The notes beneath the pieces were generated by a model. The model worked only from the letters and a program-made list of their open reading frames with translations. It was not told where the DNA came from and ran no database searches. 34,774 nt of DNA from a virus: positions 1 through 34,774 of the IMG/VR virus record IMGVR_UViG_3300042389_001489; one strand, given 5' to 3'. The translations under genes were made by a program, and so were the position numbers. Positions 29,137 through 34,774 of this stretch are shown here, in pieces. How positions within the stretch are numbered: the first letter of the stretch is position 1; each line of letters opens with the position of its first letter.

Positions 29137-29147
29137 CCCGGCAAAAA

Positions 29148-29155
29148 TATTTATA
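29148..29155 (-). promoter_or_regulatory. Perfect T4-late promoter box TATAAATA (distal)
   Basis: TATAAATA on the minus strand, with no gene start close by. The expected transcript begins near 29142 and runs directly into the structured element at 29136-29068. Confidence 0.6.
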
Positions 29156-29160
29156 ACAAA

Positions 29161-29187
29161 AATTCTCCCTTTCAGGAGAATTTTTTT
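29161..29187. terminator. Hairpin with T-run after PurA
   Basis: AATTCTCC, loop CTTTCA, GGAGAATT with AT-rich flanks on both sides. On the minus strand it follows the PurA stop (29186), with AAATT... giving T-rich RNA beyond the stem. It can terminate in either direction and separates the nucleotide-metabolism block from the resolvase. Confidence 0.8.
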
Positions 29188-30184
29188 ATTTATTCAGATG
29201 TTCTTTATGTCCTGAGAATGCGATACTTAAATTAAAATCAATTAAAGCATCCTTTATGAATTCTTTCATCTCATCTAAAGTTTTGAATTCAATTAATTTA
29301 TTATTATAGTATAGTTTATATTTGTTTACTTTTTCTAATACATCACACTTGTTAATGATTAGATTATCACAACCAGACAATTTGATTGAATCAATAAGTT
29401 TATCCAAATTCAACCAATTCACAAGACGTTTTCTTCCGGTTGTTGACCCAAATTCTTGACCAAGTTCAATGATCGTATTTAATGTTTCATTTTCCCAAAG
29501 ACTTTCTGGGAACAATGGATCAACACCACTCTTTGTATCATAAATTTTTGCTACTCCAATGAGATTTCTGATTTTCTTTGGTGAGAATCCCAATGAACAT
29601 GCTGCATAAGGCATAGTGTTGCTGCTTGTGACAAATGGATAATCACCGTGATCAATGTCTAGCCAAACACTCTGTGCACCTTCACACAATACGTTTCCAC
29701 TTAGTTGACCATCCCAAAGCCATTTCTTATCCATTACTTTTTTGGCTTGCACACCACAACGAAGCATTTTATCAGAGTAGCAAGGACCAATTCCTTGACC
29801 AGTTGTTCCCAACTTTGCTTTTAATCCATCAAGATCTCTCTGAATATGTTCATCTGTAATGATGTGTGCATTTGGGTGAACCTTGACCAAAGAAATGTCG
29901 AAACCACTTTGAGCCAAGTAAGACAACTCATCAAAAAATTTGTTGATGTGAAGAACACAACCAGGTCCAATTATTGACTTCTTATTTTGAAAAATACCAC
30001 AAGGAACACTATGTGTCTTGTATTTTTGCCCATTGATGTAAACAGTGTGTCCTGCATTTGGACCACCGTTCCATCGGCAAACATAGTCATAGTCTTTGGC
30101 AATGAGGTTTGAGATCTTTCCCTTGCCTTCATCCCCCCAAGCCAATCCATAAATTACGTCAACATAATTAATCATATTTGTCAT
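29186..30184 (-). CDS. purA: Adenylosuccinate synthetase, short form
   Basis: PurA joins IMP and aspartate with GTP to form adenylosuccinate on the way to AMP. At 332 residues it is about 100 shorter than E. coli PurA and close to archaeal PurA and phage PurZ. The GTP/IMP loop WGDEGKGKI keeps the catalytic Asp (D18) and its His partner is at H46 (GPNAGHT), the same 28-residue spacing as D13/H41 in E. coli. TTGQGIGP, EGAQSVWLDIDHGDYPFVTSSNT and GSTTGRKR are all present. A helical subdomain (roughly between residues 150 and 165) and part of the C-terminal domain are shortened. D18 argues for true PurA rather than the 2-aminoadenine enzyme PurZ, which has Ser or Thr there. A second ATG at 30175 has AGGA upstream. 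Confidence 0.9.
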   Translation of the reverse strand: MTNMINYVDVIYGLAWGDEGKGKISNLIAKDYDYVCRWNGGPNAGHTVYINGQKYKTHSVPCGIFQNKKSIIGPGCVLHINKFFDELSYLAQSGFDISLVKVHPNAHIITDEHIQRDLDGLKAKLGTTGQGIGPCYSDKMLRCGVQAKKVMDKKWLWDGQLSGNVLCEGAQSVWLDIDHGDYPFVTSSNTMPYAACSLGFSPKKIRNLIGVAKIYDTKSGVDPLFPESLWENETLNTIIELGQEFGSTTGRKRLVNWLNLDKLIDSIKLSGCDNLIINKCDVLEKVNKYKLYYNNKLIEFKTLDEMKEFIKDALIDFNLSIAFSGHKEHLNK

Positions 30185-30198
30185 CCTAACGAATTGAA

Positions 30199-30271
30199 CT
30201 CCTCCGACTGGAATCGAACCAGTGACATGGAAGTTAACAGCTTCCCGCTCTACCTACTGAGCTACAGAGGA
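30199..30271 (-). tRNA. tRNA-Asn (GUU)
   Basis: 73 nt. Acceptor TCCTCTG/CGGAGGA, anticodon stem GGAAG/CTTCC, loop CTGTTAA with anticodon GTT, T loop TTCGATT, discriminator G. No CCA encoded. It lies between the reductase and PurA genes on the same strand, 8 bases after the reductase stop. Confidence 0.95.
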
Positions 30272-30279
30272 TTGTGTTT

Positions 30280-32169
30280 TTACACTATCTGACAGCCTCC
30301 TGCGGAGCATGCAAATTCCTTTGCTGCTTCTGTGTTGTCTTGTGACTCATACTTTGAAAGTTCCTTAAAGTTCACTTTAATCTTTGGATGTTCATTGTAT
30401 GCAGCAGAATCAATTTGCTCAAAAGGAGCCTGAGCATATGTGTGATTGTCGCCACCGGGTAGGAAAGAAATTCCGGTTGCAACATCAAAGTTCTCCCACA
30501 ACCATTGTCCAACTTCAAGGAACTCACTGTCACGGTAATTTACAGTTACAGATGGCTTGTGTTGGCAATAATGTTCTTGGTATGTCTTCCAAAGATCCAA
30601 GTGATCAAGTGCACGGAGATCTTCAGTAGTTACTGTGCCACGTGGAGCCTTCATTGCAAATGTAAAGACAGCAGTGTTGTTTGGATTGATTACATCGTCC
30701 TCACAAGGAACTCCTTGATCTTTCATGAGTTGATAGATTGGATCCTTCTTGTCAATACGAACTCTGCGATAATAATAATCTGCGTATCTTGGGTGAAGAC
30801 CTGATGCAGAATCTACCAAGCATGAAGTAGTTCCCTCTGGCTTGACGCAAGTGATGGACTTGCTTGGATTGATTCCCAACTTTTCTGCCCATTGCAGATT
30901 GGTTGCAGTTGCATGATCACGAAGGCTTTCAAGCAAACGAATGAGTTTTGGCTTGCCTTCAAGACCACTGGTTAATTTGTTGTCATAGATACCAGTCATG
31001 CTGACACCGAGAAGTCTTTCATCCTCACAGTTCTTCTTCCACTCAGGACGAAGATATGGGAACTTAGTAAATGTAGATTGAACAGTACCAATGATTGTGG
31101 CCATCTCAATCTTCTTTTTCAAGGTTGCTGCTGTATCTTCGGTACGAACAACAACAGTTGAAAGATTGCAGAACTCAAATGGCTTCAAAATGATCTCTGA
31201 GCAGGGGTTTGTTCCGTATTCAGCATCAACATCACGGCCCCATTTGGCTGCTTGTTCTTGCAAAGCCTTACGATTGATCATTCCACGTTCACCGCTATGG
31301 CTGTTGTATAGCGAAGTCCATTCCTCAAGGAACTGACCCATTGGTGGGCGACCACGATAAACTGCAGAGTTATTGGCGTAAGAACGGAAGCCTGCTTGCT
31401 CCCACCATGCTCCGCTCTTGCATAGAGCCATTTCACGATCAGAAAGATCGCTGAGTGAAATCATAGCAGAACGACGAACACCACCTACGATAACAGCGTT
31501 TGCAATGGCACAGCAGACATCGTGGCACTCAAGAGCAGTCAACTTGCGACCCTGTGCGCTATAGAAAACCTTTACGATTAACTTAAAGAGATTATCAAGA
31601 GGAGCAGGCCCACTAGCGCGACCGCCAAAAGTCTTAAGTCTAGCTCCAGCGGGTCTGATCCCGGACACATCCCATTTAACGTGACGACCCGAATACAGAT
31701 GTCGTAAAATTTCTTTAAGAGCATTTCCCCAACCCTCTTTAGAGTCTTCAACTTTGACAACAACATTAAAATCCTTTTCTATCTTATTAGCGACAGTTGG
31801 AAGTTTATCAGTGTATTGTCGCTCAACACTGTAACCAACACCTGTTCCGTTCATTAGAACAACGAACAGTTCTGCAAATGACTCAACAGAATCAATTGGC
31901 AAATATGAGCAATTATACAAACAAGTGTTGTCGTGATCAAGTGCAGGCCCAGCAGTCATTAGACTTCTCATTGAAGGAAGAACTTCAAGATTTACAATTG
32001 CCTTCTTGATGTCTGGTCGTTCTGCAAGAGCAGGAACTTTGTCTGTGAAATAATTCCACCATCTATCGACACATTCATCCCATGTTTCTCTACGATTTTC
32101 TGATGGAAGCCATCGTGAATAACGCGAGATGAAAATAAACGATTGAAATGGTGATAAAATTTCTGCCAT
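30280..32169 (-). CDS. nrdJ: Class II (adenosylcobalamin-dependent) ribonucleotide reductase, monomeric type
   Basis: 629 residues resembling the monomeric ribonucleoside-triphosphate reductase of Lactobacillus. Matching elements include NTCLYNCSYLPI (C87 or C83, redox Cys), GTGVGYSVER, FGGRASGPAPL, NPCSEIILKPFEFCNL (C323 thiyl-radical Cys, E325), the PEGTT loop, and a C-terminal CSAGGC tail (C621, C626) with the C-x4-C spacing of the shuttle cysteines. It makes deoxyribonucleotides without oxygen and needs B12. It is about 110 residues shorter than the Lactobacillus enzyme (739), mostly in the N-terminal and inter-strand regions where allosteric contacts lie. AAAGG lies 9 bases before the ATG. 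The ThyX gene is just upstream. Confidence 0.92.
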   Translation of the reverse strand: MAEILSPFQSFIFISRYSRWLPSENRRETWDECVDRWWNYFTDKVPALAERPDIKKAIVNLEVLPSMRSLMTAGPALDHDNTCLYNCSYLPIDSVESFAELFVVLMNGTGVGYSVERQYTDKLPTVANKIEKDFNVVVKVEDSKEGWGNALKEILRHLYSGRHVKWDVSGIRPAGARLKTFGGRASGPAPLDNLFKLIVKVFYSAQGRKLTALECHDVCCAIANAVIVGGVRRSAMISLSDLSDREMALCKSGAWWEQAGFRSYANNSAVYRGRPPMGQFLEEWTSLYNSHSGERGMINRKALQEQAAKWGRDVDAEYGTNPCSEIILKPFEFCNLSTVVVRTEDTAATLKKKIEMATIIGTVQSTFTKFPYLRPEWKKNCEDERLLGVSMTGIYDNKLTSGLEGKPKLIRLLESLRDHATATNLQWAEKLGINPSKSITCVKPEGTTSCLVDSASGLHPRYADYYYRRVRIDKKDPIYQLMKDQGVPCEDDVINPNNTAVFTFAMKAPRGTVTTEDLRALDHLDLWKTYQEHYCQHKPSVTVNYRDSEFLEVGQWLWENFDVATGISFLPGGDNHTYAQAPFEQIDSAAYNEHPKIKVNFKELSKYESQDNTEAAKEFACSAGGCQIV

Positions 32170-32194
32170 AATGGGCCTTTCTTTATTGGTGTCT

Positions 32195-32935
32195 TTATTT
32201 AGTTGTTAGAGTTTGCCACGAAACTGGGAAAAGTGGAGCAATTATTTTGTCAATTGCTTTTGCATATTCTTGAATTTCCCATTGTGCGTGAGCATCTATT
32301 CTTAGATTATAAATACGAGCAAATGCATATAGTGAACCAGTCCAAACAAATTCAGTATAAGTGCCTTGTGGCAATATAGAACGAGCTTGTTCGGGTGCAA
32401 CTCCATCTGCAAGAAGATCATTATAAAGTTTTACACAATCTTTTGCAACTGAGTCGTATTCCTGTCTCATGCGAATGCAGAGATCCATATCTTCAATTCT
32501 TCCGCTGCTTCCCTGCTTTGCACCATTAGTTGGTGCAGATCTCCAAAGAGGAATATAGACTTCGGGATCAAATGTTACATACCTACGGCTGACTTCATTC
32601 ATAGTCAGGCCAATTTGATGCTTGCCAAGTTGTGCACGAACAAAGATCGGGCACTTTACACGAATAGATATTGTAGCATGACAGAATGGAGTAAAGTGAT
32701 TGTGTTTTGCAAGATACTTGATGAGTTTTCCATCTCGCTCAGAGAGAGATTGGGATGGAACATGACTGTCAGCATATTCCCAAGAACTTTCCTTGTTGAA
32801 GGAGACTCTTGCAGCATTGACAATACTAAGATCCGAACCCATCCAATCAATCAACTGAACATGTCCGTGATCTAAAACCGATATATCAGTCGGACGCACG
32901 CTTTGTGTTGTCTGTGTCATTCTCATCCTCATCAT
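32195..32935 (-). CDS. thyX: Flavin-dependent thymidylate synthase ThyX
   Basis: 246 residues, typical for ThyX. It methylates dUMP using methylene-tetrahydrofolate and FAD, supplying dTTP. The signature region reads FVRAQLGKHQIGLTMNEVSRRY (98-119): the usual RHRxxS motif appears as KHQ (105-107), while NEVSRRY, containing the Ser nucleophile region (S116), is intact. H80 and FTPF (81-84) correspond to the HxSxxEH-type start of the fold. Several ATG codons at the start (32935, 32932, 32926, 32920) overlap the upstream gene by up to 50 bases; the fold itself begins near TDISVLDHG, so any of them could be used. Confidence 0.92.
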   Translation of the reverse strand: MMRMRMTQTTQSVRPTDISVLDHGHVQLIDWMGSDLSIVNAARVSFNKESSWEYADSHVPSQSLSERDGKLIKYLAKHNHFTPFCHATISIRVKCPIFVRAQLGKHQIGLTMNEVSRRYVTFDPEVYIPLWRSAPTNGAKQGSSGRIEDMDLCIRMRQEYDSVAKDCVKLYNDLLADGVAPEQARSILPQGTYTEFVWTGSLYAFARIYNLRIDAHAQWEIQEYAKAIDKIIAPLFPVSWQTLTTK

Positions 32936-33119
32936 TATCTACAAGTTCAATAGTAACACCATGGATCTTGGTAAAATCAGCAGCATACTCGCGTGCTTTT
33001 TCCCACAGCTTTGGGTCCATTTCTTTCACATACTCACCAAATCTTTGTACAAAGGTGAGATAGGCTTCACTAGCCTTGAGGATTTCCTCTTCGGTCATGT
33101 CTTCGTTTTCGTCTTTCAT
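32886..33119 (-). CDS. Small acidic protein between primase and ThyX
   Basis: 77 residues, very acidic at both ends (MKDENEDMTEEEIL, ELVDNDEDENDTDNT) with a central helix (SEAYLTFVQRFGEYVKEMDPKLWEKAREYAADF). No family recognised. The ATG is adjacent to the primase stop (no gap) and the end overlaps ThyX by up to 50 bases, so it is a true operon member. It may bind a replication or nucleotide-synthesis partner, but this is only guessed from location. Confidence 0.6.
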   Translation of the reverse strand: MKDENEDMTEEEILKASEAYLTFVQRFGEYVKEMDPKLWEKAREYAADFTKIHGVTIELVDNDEDENDTDNTKRASD

Positions 33120-34106
33120 TTAAACCTTCTTCCAATAAGTATATTTCATCTTTGCGATAAGTCCAGAATAAACATTGTTGATTATCAGTTTCATGGTTGT
33201 GTTAACTCCATAAGCCAATACCATGTCGTTTATGTCTTTCTTATCTATTTCAGATGGCCAGATTACTACATTTCTTCCAGCCTCTACATATTTTCCAATA
33301 AGTGAAACTATTTCAAAATTTCTCGGTTCGTTATCAAAAATAAAAACAACCTTAGTCTTTCGCAACTTTTCAGGCAATTCAGCCAACCATCCGGCCCCCT
33401 GCATTGCAACTCCATTTGGTATAAACATGGAATCAATTGGGCCTTCAGTAACATACACCGTTTCACGGGCGTCTATCTTATCTAGGTTGTACCAAAGGCG
33501 GTCTTCGCCTTCTCGTTTTAAAGTGATGTAGCGTATTGCTTGACCTGTTGGGTCAAGAGATCTGCCTTGAACGCCAATAAGATCTCCAGAATCGTTGTAG
33601 AACGGTATGACGAGTCTGGGTTCTTTGGTCCCATCACGATCAAAGGAACGCATGACCTTTCCAAAGTCAGTGCAATAATAAAAGTTGCAATATTTTTCTT
33701 TAGGTATTTCTCTGGATTTAACATATTTTATTGCCGTGTGATCAGCATTGAGTAAGTCAAGTCTTGTTCCGAGATCAGTAAACACTGGTTGCCTGGTAAC
33801 TTCTGGTTTCTTTTCAACTTCTCGCGGATTCTCATTTTTAAATTTTTCAAACGCATATTCTTTTGCGAGTGTAGGGCTAAGAGTTTCAAGTACGCCATAT
33901 ATACCACAAGAAAAACCACAATTGTGACATTTGTAAACATAGCTTCCTTTATGCTCAAAGAAGTATCCCCTTGTCTTGGACTTATTCTTCTGTGAGTCGC
34001 CACATTTAAAACATCTGCATGTGGCTAATGAATCTTTTTTCCATTTAAACTTTTCAAGAGAAATGGAAATTAAATTCACAAACTTCTTATCAATATATAG
34101 AGTCAT
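33120..34106 (-). CDS. DNA primase, T4 gp61-like
   Basis: 328 residues, close to T4 gp61 (342). An N-terminal zinc finger has C32, C35 (CFKC) and C60, C63 (CHNC), used to recognise the priming site. The TOPRIM catalytic core follows: E221 in VYVTEGPIDS and D258-x-E260 in VVFIFDNE, with RLVIPFYNDSGDLIGVQGRS (164-183) in front. It makes RNA primers for lagging-strand synthesis and works with the helicase encoded immediately upstream, whose stop overlaps its ATG (ATGA, 34103-34106). Confidence 0.9.
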   Translation of the reverse strand: MTLYIDKKFVNLISISLEKFKWKKDSLATCRCFKCGDSQKNKSKTRGYFFEHKGSYVYKCHNCGFSCGIYGVLETLSPTLAKEYAFEKFKNENPREVEKKPEVTRQPVFTDLGTRLDLLNADHTAIKYVKSREIPKEKYCNFYYCTDFGKVMRSFDRDGTKEPRLVIPFYNDSGDLIGVQGRSLDPTGQAIRYITLKREGEDRLWYNLDKIDARETVYVTEGPIDSMFIPNGVAMQGAGWLAELPEKLRKTKVVFIFDNEPRNFEIVSLIGKYVEAGRNVVIWPSEIDKKDINDMVLAYGVNTTMKLIINNVYSGLIAKMKYTYWKKV

Positions 34107-34774
34107 TTGGCTTCTTCGAATGTCCAGTTGATGGCTTTATTCTTTTTCTTTCCAAATTTAGGATTGAAACCTTGACCATCAGCACCTGAACCAAATCCCT
34201 CTTCTTCTGTTTGATTAGAATTAATAAGATTTGTGTTCGTGTTGTCTACATCAAAGAATTTCATCTTTGACTTGTTTACACCTACCAAGAACTTTCTGTT
34301 CTTGGTGGTATCATTTCCACGGTTCTAAAATTGCTTGACCATGAGTTGACCAGCCTCTGCAAGTTCCTCGTTTTCAATGAGTGCAAAGAAGAAATCCGCA
34401 GTCTGAGGAAGACCAAAACTCTCTGAAGTATCGGTCATTTCCATATCGCTGCTCTTGGCACCTTCACGATTTACCTGTGTAGCTGTCCAAAGAGGGATGT
34501 TGTATTGTTTTGCCATACCTCTTAATTCCTCAGCAATTCCTTTGACATAGGTGTAACTATTCATACCATTACCAAGTTTAAATCTTGCACAAGAACAAAT
34601 GTTCAAGTAATCAACAAAGATCACATCTGGGGTAAACTTTTTCTTGATTTTCAATTCCTCAAGAAGATTCCTGAAATGCGTTACGTTTGCTGCAGCAGTT
34701 GGATATTCCTTGATGATTAACTTACCACGGCAAGTTCTCTTTAGATTTTCTACCTTGGATTCATATTGTGTGAG
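34103..34774 (-). CDS. Replicative DNA helicase, DnaB/T4 gp41-like (5' truncated by window, in-frame TAG)
   Basis: The C-terminal part of the RecA-like motor is seen: GKLIIKEYPTAAANVTHFRN, then PDVIFVDYLNIC (Walker B, D in VDY), IPLWTATQVNREG (motif with sensor Gln), DTSESFGLPQTAD, LMVKQF. At 34325-34327 a TAG interrupts the frame, but the same frame continues NRGNDTTKNRKFLVGVNKSK then MKFFDV. This matches the gp41/DnaB pattern VKQLKNRYxD...F.VGVDRxKMRFYDV, with TAG at a position usually Lys. The frame ends at TGA 34103-34105 and overlaps the primase start. Downstream homology implies the full product is needed, by readthrough or suppression, unless the TAG is a sequencing error or a real lesion. 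Confidence 0.85.

Noticed and set aside
29186-30184. PurZ (2-aminoadenine genome pathway)
   Set aside because: The catalytic Asp of canonical PurA is retained in WGDEGKGK, and no DatZ, MazZ or DpoZ gene is visible in the window.
34103-34288. Independent small gene of 61 codons
   Set aside because: It is in frame with the helicase and its residues match the C-terminal segment of gp41/DnaB helicases; the apparent start is an internal TTG.
1-34774. Full reassignment of TAG to an amino acid
   Set aside because: Only one in-frame TAG was found; long genes of up to 829 codons have none, so genome-wide recoding is not supported by this window.

Overview
The window looks like part of a T4-type tailed phage genome. 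It is AT-rich (roughly 35-40% G+C by eye) and densely packed, with genes joined by ATGA/TAATG overlaps. The right end encodes a DnaB/gp41-type replicative helicase (running off the window), a gp61-type primase, ThyX, an adenosylcobalamin-dependent ribonucleotide reductase and a short PurA. Several genes and one RNA element carry T4-late-promoter-like NATAAATA/CTAAATA boxes. The host cannot be fixed from sequence. A PEP-CTERM-like tail (VPAPG, membrane segment, basic end) recalls Planctomycetes, Verrucomicrobia and Cyanobacteria, and the permuted tmRNA architecture is known from some Cyanobacteria and Proteobacteria.

Layout. 1-1150: end of an unidentified gene, a short non-coding stretch and three small minus-strand genes. 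1183-6337 (+): small accessory genes, tRNA-Glu, an LpxH-like metallophosphatase, a SpeD-like protein, a SpoU/TrmH-type RNA methyltransferase whose end overlaps tRNA-Gln, and a GroES-like co-chaperonin. 6395-9467 (-): small proteins, a nucleotidyltransferase-like protein, a circularly permuted tmRNA (about 8297-8684), tRNA-Tyr and tRNA-Thr. 9511-13320 (-): two tail-appendage-like genes that share one fibronectin III domain across an in-frame stop. 13333-16881 (mostly +): tRNA-Gly and small genes. 16906-27667 (-): a long run of probable virion or internal-head proteins, many highly charged, plus a NUMOD-like DNA-binding protein and a PD-(D/E)XK nuclease. 27708-29187: HNH nuclease, FmdB-like zinc ribbon, RuvC-like resolvase and a long structured RNA element. 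29186-34774 (-): nucleotide metabolism and replication.

The most notable result is the circularly permuted tmRNA. It has a 7-bp acceptor helix with G3-U70, a canonical T arm, a two-segment P2 helix, a pseudoknot and a 12-residue tag (ATTKAAPMRMAA). Other points worth attention: the replicative helicase has an in-frame TAG, while no other gene called here uses TAG as its stop. Start codons lie at an almost fixed short distance from late-type and sigma70-type promoters, which suggests leaderless mRNAs. Three genes start 2-3 nt after the end of a tRNA. A set of late proteins begins with short hydrophobic segments ending in (L/I)xE, resembling T4 capsid-targeting sequences. All functional names come from motif reading by eye; no database search was possible.
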